DNA from: Deinococcus sp.
GTDB lineage: Bacteria > Deinococcota > Deinococci > Deinococcales > Deinococcaceae
Direction of reading: 5' to 3'
NCBI RefSeq assembly: GCF_018260405.1
Contig: NZ_JAGLBG010000015.1
Span: forward strand, 1-35,126
DNA length: 35,126 nucleotides
The position numbers and the translations under genes are program-made. Positions 7,680 to 15,584 of this stretch are shown piece by piece (the stretch's first letter is position 1; each line of letters opens with the position of its first letter). Below the pieces are notes generated by a model, which searched no databases, was not told the origin of the DNA, and worked only from the letters and a program-made list of their open reading frames with translations.

Positions 7680-7837
7680 AACGAACAGGATACCCGAAGT
7701 CGGCAGCGCAGGTGGCTGGAAGCCGGGAAATGACGGCCCCAGCGTCAAGCTTTCCTAGGGCCGGGCGTTTAGCCAACACGCGGCCTGCTCGGGGTCGGCA
7801 AGTCTGGTGACTTCGTGCTGCGTCCTGCCCTACCCGC

Positions 7838-8497
7838 TTATTCGAGGCGGCTGCCTGCCCCGCCAACCGGATAATTGCGCCGGGCGGCCCCGCTCTGGTG
7901 GGCGGCCAGCAGCGCGGCCAGCGCCTTGCCCCGGTGACTAAGCGCCTGCTTTTGCTCGGTCGTCATCTCGGCCATGCTCAGCGGTTCATGGCCCGGTGCC
8001 TGACCGTCGGGCAAGAACAGCGGATCGTAGCCGAAGCCGCCCTCGCCGCGTGGCCCTTCCAGAATTACGCCGGGCACCTCGCCACGGTATTCCTCGACCA
8101 CGCCGTCGGGGTACGCCAGCACGACCACCGAGACGAATTTAGCGCGGCGATCCGGGCGGTTACGCAGCCGCTCCAGCAGGTACAGGTTGCGCTCCAGGTC
8201 GCTGGCGCGGTTGCCGAAGTGGGCCGAGTACACGCCGGGTTCGCCGTTCAGGGCGGCCACTTCCAGGCCGGAATCGTCGGCCAGGGCAGGCAGACCGGTC
8301 GCCAGCGCCAGCGAACAGGCTTTGAGAGCGGCATTTTCCTCGTAGGTCGCGCCAGTTTCCTCGGGCATCGGCAGGTTTCCAATAGCCTCGAGCTGCCAGC
8401 CCAGGCCCTGCAGGGCGGCCTCAATCTCGCGCACCTTGCCCGCATTCGCGGTCGCCACCACGACCCGCCCCCCGAAACTCCGCTGTCCGTTATTCAC
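7838..8497 (-). CDS. rdgB: dITP/XTP pyrophosphatase (RdgB/HAM1 family)
   Basis: 219 residues, slightly longer than the usual ~200. The enzyme hydrolyses non-canonical purine NTPs (ITP, dITP, XTP) to NMP and pyrophosphate, keeping deaminated bases out of DNA and RNA. Motifs in order: VVVATANAGKVREIE (substrate-binding N-terminus), PALADDSGLEVAALNGEPGVYSAHF in two parts (catalytic Asp and metal site), GEGGFGYDPLFLPDG and LSHRGKALAAL. The C-terminal ~20 residues after AAHQ are extra and low in complexity. The GTG start is supported by TAGACT (minus strand, 8504-8509) 6 nt upstream, a leaderless pattern. It lies on the same strand as the helicase and PBP4 genes, each with its own -10 box, so these are probably separate transcripts. 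Confidence 0.94.
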   Translation of the reverse strand: MNNGQRSFGGRVVVATANAGKVREIEAALQGLGWQLEAIGNLPMPEETGATYEENAALKACSLALATGLPALADDSGLEVAALNGEPGVYSAHFGNRASDLERNLYLLERLRNRPDRRAKFVSVVVLAYPDGVVEEYRGEVPGVILEGPRGEGGFGYDPLFLPDGQAPGHEPLSMAEMTTEQKQALSHRGKALAALLAAHQSGAARRNYPVGGAGSRLE

Positions 8498-8624
8498 GTC
8501 TACAGTCTAGGCCAGCCGGGGTCAGCGGCGCGTGAGCGATGCCACACCCGACTTAAAGCACTGCTCTAAAGAGAGGCCCGACTCGTACGGATTGCTGTCT
8601 GGTTGGGCAACCCGTTGCGCCAGT

Positions 8625-10085
8625 TCAGTGCGCCGCAGCCATCGCCCGCACCATCCGGTCTTGCACTGCCCGCAGCGCCAACAGGTCTACTGTCTCGGGG
8701 CCGTTCATGATGATGGCGAAGGTCAGTAGGCGGCCACTTTTGGCCCGCTCATAGCCCGCCAGACTGCTCACGCCGGGCAGCGTGCCGGTCTTGGCCCGCA
8801 CGTCCAGCCCACTGCCTACCAGCCGCAGGGCCATGGTGCCGCCGCGCCCGCCGTGTTCGGGCAGATTCTCGCCGGTTCCGGCCAGCGGCAGCGCCTCAAC
8901 AAACGCGTTCTGGTGGTCGTGGTACAGCTGGTCGGGCAGGCCACTTTTTCCCAACGGATACGGCAGGTCGTACATCACCTTCATCAGGTCGGTCAGGGCG
9001 CGGGGTGTCAGGCGGTTTTCACGGCCCAGCCCGCTGCCGTCGGTCAGCCGCAGGCCAGTGACATTCACGCCCAGCTTACGCAATAGCTTGAGCTCGTGGG
9101 CCGCCGCGCCTTTAAGGGTGCCGTCGCCGCCGGGCCGCACCGCCAGGGTCGCCAGCAGACTCTCGGCCTGGGCATTATTGCTGGGCCGCAGGGTCGACCA
9201 GACATAAGGCACGACCCCGGTACCCCGCACGCTGGCGACGGCCTGTTCGGGGCGTCGCCCAGGCGGAATTAACCGCGCAGGCGGCAACACTTTGCCGTCC
9301 TTGTCCTTGACCACTGGGGGCTTGTACCGGACATAAGCGGGCGCAGGTTGCAGTGCAGGCGAGGCCACCCGAATTCCGGCGCGGCCCAGTTCGGCGGCCA
9401 GCGCCGCGCCCAGAAGCTGCCGGGCCACCTCAACCGACGGGGGCGGCAGCGTATCCCAGTCGCGCAGGCGCACGGCAAGCATCGGGGCGGCGTAATCCGT
9501 TTTCATAAAAGTCGCGCCATTGAGCCGCGTTTCGTCTAGGCGCAGTTGTCTAACCTGCCGAACGCCGTGCGCGTAAGCCTGCCGCGCCAGTTCACGCAGA
9601 CTGTCCGGGCCGTCCGAGACGGTTAAAAGCGGGTCGGCACTGCCGCGCAGGGTCAGCGAGGTCACGCTGGCCTTTCCAACTTCGGTAGCGGGCACAGTCA
9701 GCTCGGTACTCCACCAGCCCCGCGCCCCCTGACGGCTCAGCAGCACGGCGGCCCCGGTCACGGTTTTAAGGGAACTGGCCGGAATAAGTGGCAGGTCGGC
9801 ATTGGAAGATTCGAGCACCTTTCCGTCGCTAGCATTCCGCACCAGCACGGCGTACTTGACTCCGGCAGGTAGACCCCGCAGCGCCGCAACCACCCCCGGC
9901 ACCAGTGGTTTTTCGGGTTTCAGAGTCACTTCACCAGGCACGGTCTGGGCATTGGCAGCCTCTTTTTTGGTCTGGGCCGGGAGCGCAGTGGCTGGAAGGG
10001 CAGTAGCCAGAGCCGCCGCCGGAGCCGTAGTCCGACTGAGTGAACTGTTCCCGAGAAGCAGGGCAAGGAGCAGGGCGCGGCGCAT
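8625..10085 (-). CDS. dacB: D-alanyl-D-alanine carboxypeptidase/endopeptidase, PBP4 type (peptidase S13)
   Basis: About 486 residues. It hydrolyses the terminal D-Ala or D-Ala-mDAP/Orn crosslinks of peptidoglycan outside the inner membrane. An N-terminal signal sequence (MRRALLLALLLGNSSLS) is followed by an Ala/Pro/Thr-rich stretch. The penicillin-binding motifs are present in order: SSLK (SxxK, near residue 104), SNN (SxN, in TLRPSNNAQAESLL) and KTG (in VRAKTGTLPGVSSLAGY). A large insert between the first two motifs, typical of S13 enzymes, is visible. The start at 10085 is preferred to a GTG at 10103 because it opens the signal peptide directly and TATCCT (10092-10097) lies 6 nt upstream. 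Crosslink chemistry in this host is not deducible here. Confidence 0.92.
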   Translation of the reverse strand: MRRALLLALLLGNSSLSRTTAPAAALATALPATALPAQTKKEAANAQTVPGEVTLKPEKPLVPGVVAALRGLPAGVKYAVLVRNASDGKVLESSNADLPLIPASSLKTVTGAAVLLSRQGARGWWSTELTVPATEVGKASVTSLTLRGSADPLLTVSDGPDSLRELARQAYAHGVRQVRQLRLDETRLNGATFMKTDYAAPMLAVRLRDWDTLPPPSVEVARQLLGAALAAELGRAGIRVASPALQPAPAYVRYKPPVVKDKDGKVLPPARLIPPGRRPEQAVASVRGTGVVPYVWSTLRPSNNAQAESLLATLAVRPGGDGTLKGAAAHELKLLRKLGVNVTGLRLTDGSGLGRENRLTPRALTDLMKVMYDLPYPLGKSGLPDQLYHDHQNAFVEALPLAGTGENLPEHGGRGGTMALRLVGSGLDVRAKTGTLPGVSSLAGYERAKSGRLLTFAIIMNGPETVDLLALRAVQDRMVRAMAAAH

Positions 10086-10373
10086 CAGGGCAGGATACGG
10101 CACAGGCGCTTAAAGTGCCTGAGAGTAAGCGGCTGAGAGTGAGTGCCCGTCCGGAAATTGTCCGTATACCCAGCTGCGAGGCGATGATTGCGCCGTCGCC
10201 CCGAGCACACTTGCAAAGCTACGGAGCAAGGCGAGTTTGGGCGCTTTTCCCAGACCCGCGTCACTGTAGCCAGGAGCTACTGACTGGCGAACTGACCTGA
10301 GACTGACCCGTTATCAAGAAGTCCTCATGCTGCGTTCAGGGGGCGTCAAGTGGCTCCAGTTAGGCTGAGCACC

Positions 10374-12317
10374 ATGAAGAAAAAAGCCGGAATTCTGACT
10401 GCGCTCGGTGTGGTCCTGGCCCTGGGCAGTGTGTCCCAGGCCAGTGCGGGGACCCTTTCGCCGTCCCTGCTGCAACGGGCCAAAGCAGGCGACCAGACCC
10501 AGGTCGGCGTGATTGTCCGTTTTAATGTCGCCAACACCACGCAGGGCCGCGCCCTGTACAAGAACCTTCGCTCCCAGCTCGCTGCCCGGCTGGCCGCCCT
10601 CGGCCCATCGGCGGGCTTCCTGAACTCGGCGCTCAAGTCGGGCGCGGCCACTCAGCTCTGGCTCGACGAGAGTATCTACCTGCCCATGACGCCAGTGCAG
10701 GCCCGCGCCCTGTCACTGCTGCCGTTCGTGTCGGAAGTCTTCGAGAACTTCAAAGTTCAGATTCCCAAAGCAGCCGCCCTGAGCGCCGCTTCGGCCCCCG
10801 CCGGAACACCGTGGCACCTCGAAAAAATCGGTGCGCCGCAGGCCTGGGCCGCCGGATTCCGGGGACAGGGCGTCCGTATCGGGCACCTTGACAGCGGGAT
10901 CGACGCCAGTCATCCAGACCTCGCAGGCAAAGTCGTCGCGTTTCAGGAATTCGGGAGCGACGGCGACCGCGTCAACAGCCAGGCCCACGACACCACTGAC
11001 CACGGCACGCACACCGCTGGCCTGATGGTCGGCAGCAAAACCGGGGTGGCCCCCGACGCCAAGATCATCAGTGCACTGGTGCTGCCGGGCAACGAGGGAA
11101 CCTTCGCGCAGGTGATCGCCGGAATGCAGTACGTGCTAGACCCCGACAACAATGCCGATACCAACGACGGCGCGAACTTGGTCAACATGAGCCTGGGGAT
11201 TCCAGGCACCTACGACGAGTTCATCGTGCCCGTGCAGAACATGCTTAAAGCAGGTGTGGTGCCAGTGTTCGCCATCGGGAATTTCGGCCCCAGCAGCAGC
11301 AGCACTGGCAGCCCCGGCAACCTACCCGACGCGATTGGGGTCGGCGCAGTCGACCAGAACGGAAACGTCGCCAGTTTCAGCAGCCGTGGCCCGGTGGCCT
11401 GGCAGGGCAAGATCAACGGCGTGTTCATCAAGCCGGATGTAGCGGCGCCCGGCGTGGAAATCACCAGCACCTTTCCCGGCGGAAAATACGGCGCCCTTAG
11501 CGGCAGCTCGCAGGCCAGTCCGATCACTGCGGGGGCCGTAGCGGTCATGCTTTCGGCCAGACCCGGCACCAGCGTGGACACGGTCAAGAATGCGCTTTAC
11601 GCCAGCGCCAGCAACGCGGGCAGCAAAAATAACAATGTCGGCTACGGTCTGATTAGCCTGCCCGGTGCGCTGAGTAAACTGGGAGCCAGCACTAGCGCCC
11701 CCGCGCCCACCCCAGCCCCGGCCCCAGCACCGGCCCCAGCACCGGCCCCAGCCCCAGTCCCAACTCCGGCCCCTGCGCCTTCCCCTGCGCCCGCACCGGT
11801 ACCAGCCCCAGCACCGGCACCTGTGCCAACCCCTGTTCCAGCGGCCCAGCCCACTGCACCAGCGGGCTATACCCTCTGCGCTCCCGAGGGCGGTATTTGC
11901 ACCAACGTCGCCAACAAGCAGGTGGCTTTCGGCACCGCCGGGTCGTACGTGTTCGGCGTCAACGACGCCTCGCCCACTTTCCAGTGCACCGTCAGCGAGT
12001 GGGGCCGTGACCCCGCACCAGGCCGTGCCAAAGGCTGCTTCGTCAAGTCTTCCGGCACAGCTACTCCGGCTGCGGCCCCAGCTTCACCCCCCTCACCCGC
12101 ACCCACGGCGCAGCCCACTGCCCCCGCTGGCTATGTCCAGTGCGCTCCGCAGGGCGGCACCTGCACCAATGTCGCCAACAAGCAGGTGGCTTTCGGCGCA
12201 GCTGGTCTGTACGTGTTCGGCATCAACGATTCCTCGCCCAACTTCCAGTGCACCGTGCAGGAGTGGGGCCGTGATCCCGCACCGGGCCGCGTCAAAGCCT
12301 GCTTCGTCAAGAACTGA
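10374..12317 (+). CDS. Secreted S8 (subtilisin-like) serine protease with two C-terminal Cys-rich modules
   Basis: 647 residues. A signal peptide (about 1-25, ending QASA) is followed by a propeptide-like region to about 145, then the S8 catalytic domain. The triad is Asp173 in HLDSGID, His210 in DHGTHTAGL and Ser379 in GSSQASPITAG; the last replaces the usual GTSMAxPH motif. Asn in FAIGNFGP provides the oxyanion hole. A Pro/Ala linker of ~55 residues leads to two near-identical ~60-residue modules, each with four Cys and the pattern GGxCTNVANKQVAFG...GRDPAPGR, ending CFVK. They are probably disulfide-bonded and substrate- or wall-binding (inference). The start is chosen by the signal peptide and TAGGCT (10361-10366) 7 nt upstream. 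A GC hairpin follows the stop. Confidence 0.93.
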   Translation: MKKKAGILTALGVVLALGSVSQASAGTLSPSLLQRAKAGDQTQVGVIVRFNVANTTQGRALYKNLRSQLAARLAALGPSAGFLNSALKSGAATQLWLDESIYLPMTPVQARALSLLPFVSEVFENFKVQIPKAAALSAASAPAGTPWHLEKIGAPQAWAAGFRGQGVRIGHLDSGIDASHPDLAGKVVAFQEFGSDGDRVNSQAHDTTDHGTHTAGLMVGSKTGVAPDAKIISALVLPGNEGTFAQVIAGMQYVLDPDNNADTNDGANLVNMSLGIPGTYDEFIVPVQNMLKAGVVPVFAIGNFGPSSSSTGSPGNLPDAIGVGAVDQNGNVASFSSRGPVAWQGKINGVFIKPDVAAPGVEITSTFPGGKYGALSGSSQASPITAGAVAVMLSARPGTSVDTVKNALYASASNAGSKNNNVGYGLISLPGALSKLGASTSAPAPTPAPAPAPAPAPAPAPVPTPAPAPSPAPAPVPAPAPAPVPTPVPAAQPTAPAGYTLCAPEGGICTNVANKQVAFGTAGSYVFGVNDASPTFQCTVSEWGRDPAPGRAKGCFVKSSGTATPAAAPASPPSPAPTAQPTAPAGYVQCAPQGGTCTNVANKQVAFGAAGLYVFGINDSSPNFQCTVQEWGRDPAPGRVKACFVKN

Positions 12318-12335
12318 ACTTGACGCCAGTCCTTT

Positions 12336-12362
12336 CCCCCCCTTCCATCACCAGGAGGGGGG
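12336..12362. terminator. GC-rich hairpin between the protease and queG
   Basis: A run of seven C plus TTCC (12336-12346) pairs with GGAGGGGGG (12354-12362). There is no real T-run on either side, so termination is likely but not certain. A family B element begins immediately to its right. Confidence 0.5.
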
Positions 12363-12365
12363 TTA

Positions 12366-12576
12366 TACGCATTCCGCTCCATTCTGGCTCAGGCGGGAAG
12401 CGGTCAGGCCCCATTCTGGGTGCCGTTTTGATCAAGACAGCGGTCACGCCCCATCCTGGGTGCCGTTTTGCCCAGGAAGGCACCGCCTGTACGGTCATGC
12501 CAAGAAACCCGTAGTGTTCCTTCTCGCCTCCGCTCGGATTGAATCTGAAACTGCCCGGTTCAATCGGCAGTCCGTA
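12366..12576 (-). mobile_element. Family B MITE-like element (211 bp) at the queG stop codon
   Basis: The left end TACGCATTCCG and the right end read inwards (TACGGACTGCCG) are inverted repeats. TTA flanks both sides as a direct repeat (12363-12365 and 12577-12579), and the right-hand TTA is the queG stop codon (TAA). Inside are two tandem copies of a module with GCGGTCA-GCCCCAT-CTGGGTGCCG, a GGCACC hairpin partner, and near the right end the GATTGAATC...GGTTCAATC hairpin module. No coding capacity. Confidence 0.8.
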
Positions 12577-13692
12577 TTAGCCACCAGACCAAAGCCGCGC
12601 CGCCCTGCCCCTCACCAGCTCGTGCGGGTCGTTCAGCAGCGTCTCCAGGTGACCCAGTTCGTTCCACTGGCCCAGCGCCCAGGCCGACGCCTCGCGTACT
12701 TCCCAGGCGGGGTCGGCCCGTCCGGCCAGCAGGAGCGGCCAGCCCTGGGGGTCGCGGGTGTTGCCCAGCACCGTCAGAGCGTTGCGGGCCATTCCCTTGC
12801 GGCGCGGACGCAAAAACGCCGTGCCCGCGAAACGGCGCTCGAATTCGCGCTCGCTGATACCAAAAAACTGGGTCAGGTCTGGATAGGCCAGCTCTGGCAG
12901 GGGCCGCAGCGTCCGCGCCAGCGGGCCAGCCTTGAGCGTCCAGGGGCACACCGCGCTGCACACGTCGCATCCAAAGAGCCAGTCGCCGATGCCAGGCCGG
13001 AACTCGTCGGGCACTGGCCCCCGGTGCTCGATGGTCAGGTAAGACACGCAGCGCCGCGCGTCGATGGCGCGGTCTGGCCCGATGGCCGCCGTAGGGCACG
13101 CCTGCACGCAGCGGGTACACCGTCCGCAGCGGTCCGGGTGGGGAGCGGTTACGCCCTCCAGTGGCAGATCGGTCAGCACAACCGCCAGAGTCATGAAGGC
13201 CCCGTACTCGGTACTGACGAGCATCCCCGACTTGCCCCGCCAGCCCATAAAGGCCCCCGCCGCAAACAGGCGTTCCATGACTGGGCCGTGATCGACATAA
13301 CCTTTGGCGCGGTAGCCCAGGGCCGCTGCTCCGTGTTCCAGGCGCGTCAGCACCGGCTGAAGCTGGTCGTGGTAATCCGGCGTCCAGGCGTAGCGGGCCA
13401 CCTGCCCGACCCGCACACCGCCCGTGGGCCTCGGCAGCGGCCCGAAAGCGTGCGAAAGCCCCAGCACCAGCACGCTCAACGCTCCTTCCAGCCGGGTCTG
13501 TGGCTCAGCCCGTGCAGGCAGCTGGCGTTCCAGATAGCTCATGCCCGCGTGCCGCCCCGCCGCCAGCCACCCGGCGTATTGCGCCACGCTCCCGGCAGGC
13601 ACCCGCGCCGGAGCCCAGCCGACCACGTCTGCGCCCAGCTTCAGGGCAAGTTCGGCCAGCAGATCGGGGGCCAGTGGATTGGGGGCAGCCAT
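12577..13692 (-). CDS. queG: Epoxyqueuosine reductase
   Basis: 371 residues. It reduces epoxyqueuosine to queuosine in the anticodon of tRNAs for Asn, Asp, His and Tyr, using cobalamin and two [4Fe-4S] clusters. The cluster ligands are plain: CGRCTRCVQACPTAAI and CDVCSAVCPWT. The N-terminal cobalamin-binding region is present (DYHDQLQPVL and GYVDHGPVMERLFAAGAFMG). The C-terminus carries the HEAT-like repeats typical of full-length QueG (ARNALTVLGNTRD, EVREASAWALGQW, DPHELVRGRAA). Start 13692 is favoured over an in-frame upstream start because it matches the usual QueG N-terminus. CATACT lies 9 nt upstream. The stop codon TAA is shared with the flank of the family B element. Confidence 0.95.
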   Translation of the reverse strand: MAAPNPLAPDLLAELALKLGADVVGWAPARVPAGSVAQYAGWLAAGRHAGMSYLERQLPARAEPQTRLEGALSVLVLGLSHAFGPLPRPTGGVRVGQVARYAWTPDYHDQLQPVLTRLEHGAAALGYRAKGYVDHGPVMERLFAAGAFMGWRGKSGMLVSTEYGAFMTLAVVLTDLPLEGVTAPHPDRCGRCTRCVQACPTAAIGPDRAIDARRCVSYLTIEHRGPVPDEFRPGIGDWLFGCDVCSAVCPWTLKAGPLARTLRPLPELAYPDLTQFFGISEREFERRFAGTAFLRPRRKGMARNALTVLGNTRDPQGWPLLLAGRADPAWEVREASAWALGQWNELGHLETLLNDPHELVRGRAARLWSGG

Positions 13693-13749
13693 ACAGCGGC
13701 CAGTATGCAAGGTTCAGGCCGCCATTTTGTGACACGCCAACAATACGCA

Positions 13750-13782
13750 GGGGGGAAAGGAGCCATCTTTCCTTCCCCCCCC
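13750..13782 (-). terminator. Possible terminator hairpin after the aldo/keto reductase
   Basis: GGGGGGAAAGG and CCTTCCCCCC form an imperfect purine/pyrimidine stem about 15 nt past the aldo/keto reductase stop. There is no T-run after it. Confidence 0.4.
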
Positions 13783-13795
13783 TGCTCCGTACTAC

Positions 13796-14701
13796 TCAGC
13801 TCTCGGGAGCGCTGGTCTTGGCCCACTCTGCCTGGCCTACCGCGTCGAGCGCCTGGAACTCCTCGTCACTGAGCTGTAGGTCGGCGGCAGCCACATTTTC
13901 CTCCAAATGCCTGACCTTGCTGGTTCCCGGAATGGGCAGCATCACCGGACTGCGCCGGAGAATCCAGGCCAGCGCCACCTGTGACGGGGTGGCTTCCAGG
14001 CGCCGGGCCAGGTCGCTTAGCACGCTGCCGTCGCGGGCCAGACTGCCCGAGGCGAGCGGAAACCAGGGCATAAAGCCGATGTTCTCGCGGGCGCAGTAGT
14101 CCAGTACAGCTTCGCTCTTGCGGTTAACCAGGTTGTACAGGTTCTGAACGGTCGCCACCGGAAACACTTTGCGGGCCGCTTCGATTTCTTCGACGCTCAC
14201 TTCCGAAAGCCCCGCGAAACGGATTACGCCGTCGTCGATCAAGGTTCTGATGGCTCCGAACTGCTCGTCGGCGGGCACGGCCTTGTCGATGCGGTGCAGC
14301 TGCCACAGGTCGATCTGCTCGACTCCCAGGCGGCGGCGGCTGAGGTGCGCCTGCTGAATCAGGTACTCCGGGCGGCCACAAGGCGGCCACACGTTTGGCC
14401 CGGTGCGGGTCAGGCCGCCCTTGGTCGCCACGATCACCTGATCGTAGGGGTGCAGCGCCTGCCGAATCAGTTCCTCGCTGACGGTAGGGCCGTAGCTGTC
14501 GGCAGTATCAATGAAATTTACGCCCAGTTCCGGCAGGCGGCGCAGCGTCTCCAGCGCACCGGAAACGTCGTTTGGCTCGCCCCACACCCCGTCACCGGTA
14601 ATTCTCATTGCGCCGAAGCCCAGGCGGTTGACGCTCAGTTCCCCGCCCAATTTGAAGGTGCCGCTGTGGGCCGCATTCGGTCTTTTGTCTTGTTCATTCA
14701 T
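13796..14701 (-). CDS. Aldo/keto reductase
   Basis: 301 residues, a typical AKR (alpha/beta)8 barrel using NADPH to reduce carbonyl compounds. Signature residues: NFIDTADSYGP (Asp and Tyr of the catalytic tetrad), IVATKGGL (Lys), and DLWQLHRID (His). The C-terminal cofactor-binding stretch reads LPIPGTSKVRHLEENV. It resembles the YdbC/AKR-like oxidoreductases that work on small aldehydes, but the substrate cannot be deduced. Start 14701 is fixed by the strong Shine-Dalgarno GGAGGAAAG directly upstream. The longer in-frame extension (to 14818) overlaps the HD gene and is not needed. It lies 64 nt downstream of the HD-domain gene on the same strand and may be cotranscribed with it. Confidence 0.93.
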   Translation of the reverse strand: MNEQDKRPNAAHSGTFKLGGELSVNRLGFGAMRITGDGVWGEPNDVSGALETLRRLPELGVNFIDTADSYGPTVSEELIRQALHPYDQVIVATKGGLTRTGPNVWPPCGRPEYLIQQAHLSRRRLGVEQIDLWQLHRIDKAVPADEQFGAIRTLIDDGVIRFAGLSEVSVEEIEAARKVFPVATVQNLYNLVNRKSEAVLDYCARENIGFMPWFPLASGSLARDGSVLSDLARRLEATPSQVALAWILRRSPVMLPIPGTSKVRHLEENVAAADLQLSDEEFQALDAVGQAEWAKTSAPES

Positions 14702-14765
14702 ACTTTCCTCCACTGCGCAGCCCGGCTGGCCGCGCCACACCGGGAATGGAAGCCTACTCCCGGAT

Positions 14766-15281
14766 CTATTCCATGTCATCGTAATAGTGCAGCAGCGCCG
14801 CTTCCGGGTCGCCCACACTCTGATGATGCCGAACGATCAGCTGCGCCACACGGGGCCGCCCGCCCGCCCGCGCCACCAGTTGAGCGCCAAGTTCCGGGTG
14901 CGCCGCGCGTATGCCAATGCCCCCGACCGGCGGCAAAATACGGGTCAGGCGGTTAGGAATAAGGCCGACCAGCACGCGCTCGACCAGAAAATAGGGCCGC
15001 ACACTCTTGCCGCAGTCATGAAGCAGCGCCGCCGCGATCAGCTCCGGGCTGGAACGGGGGCAGTCGCGCAGCAGATGGGCCGTGACCCGGCAGGCGTGTT
15101 CGCGGTCACGCGGGTCCATGCCCAGGTAAACCAGCCGCTCGCCCGGATTGAGATACTGCGCGGCCCAGTCGTCGTCCGGATGCGCCATTTCGGGCGTCAC
15201 GCTCTGGCACATCCGGCGAACTTTACCCGGCACCCCCCGAATTTTACGGCCCAGTCGTTCAGGCAGGGAAGGTGTCTTCAT
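14766..15281 (-). CDS. HD-domain phosphohydrolase-like protein
   Basis: 171 residues. HD proteins are metal-dependent phosphohydrolases. Ligand-type residues appear in order: His62 (DREHACRVTAHL), His88-Asp89 (LLHDCGKS), then HPELGAQLV and RHHQS, a complete H...HD...H...HH pattern like that of short HDIG-type hydrolases. The N-terminus is basic (RKIRGVPGKVRR) and could contact membrane or nucleic acid. The substrate is unknown; nucleotides or cyclic dinucleotides are possible from the family alone. TAGGCT (minus strand, 15288-15293) lies 6 nt before the ATG, indicating a leaderless mRNA. A strong GC hairpin overlaps the expected -35 area. The aldo/keto reductase follows 64 nt downstream. Confidence 0.85.
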   Translation of the reverse strand: MKTPSLPERLGRKIRGVPGKVRRMCQSVTPEMAHPDDDWAAQYLNPGERLVYLGMDPRDREHACRVTAHLLRDCPRSSPELIAAALLHDCGKSVRPYFLVERVLVGLIPNRLTRILPPVGGIGIRAAHPELGAQLVARAGGRPRVAQLIVRHHQSVGDPEAALLHYYDDME

Positions 15282-15302
15282 AAACTCAGCCTAGACGAGA
15301 AC

Positions 15303-15341
15303 GCGCCCCGACCGCAATTGGGGCCGGGGCGCATTTTCTTT
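15303..15341 (+). other. GC-rich hairpin with T-tract upstream of the HD gene
   Basis: GCGCCCCG (15303-15310) pairs with CGGGGCGC (15325-15332), followed on the plus strand by ATTTTCTTT. It has terminator form for plus-strand transcripts, but no plus-strand gene precedes it. It covers the position where the -35 of the minus-strand HD gene should lie, so it might act on that promoter or stop antisense transcription. Confidence 0.5.
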
Positions 15342-15510
15342 AAGTTCGGTGGGCCTAGCAACGAAGTTCATCCTTAGATCAACCGGGCGGGGCGAGAACC
15401 GTCAGAAGTACGTTGCACTGAGAATGGAGAGGGTCTGGTGCTGTTCCGTTAACAACCCGCAAGATCACCAGATCACCAGGGGGCCCACTCCACGCCCGAC
15501 AGTCCTCTTT

Positions 15511-15584
15511 GCTCTGCGGCGCAGCTCTACAGGGCCGCTCGGACGGAACGGTGTTTGCAGGCTCCTCACCCCGAATCTGTATCA
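15511..15584 (-). repeat. Family B right-end copy reaching the trxB stop codon
   Basis: CTCTGCGGCGCAGCTCTAC (15512-15530) is the module seen in the element at 5402-5513. The segment ends GAATCTGTATCA, where TCA is the trxB stop codon (TGA). No clear left end with TCA was found in the 230 bp upstream, so the element is partial or decayed. Confidence 0.55.

Noticed and set aside
11695..11855. Low-complexity CCAGCCCC repeats in the protease gene as a possible DNA repeat array
   Set aside because: It encodes the Pro/Ala linker in frame and is explained by the protein.
12007..13872. Very long plus-strand frame (621 codons) over the protease end and queG
   Set aside because: It is a shadow of the real genes caused by high GC; it runs antisense to queG and through a repeat.
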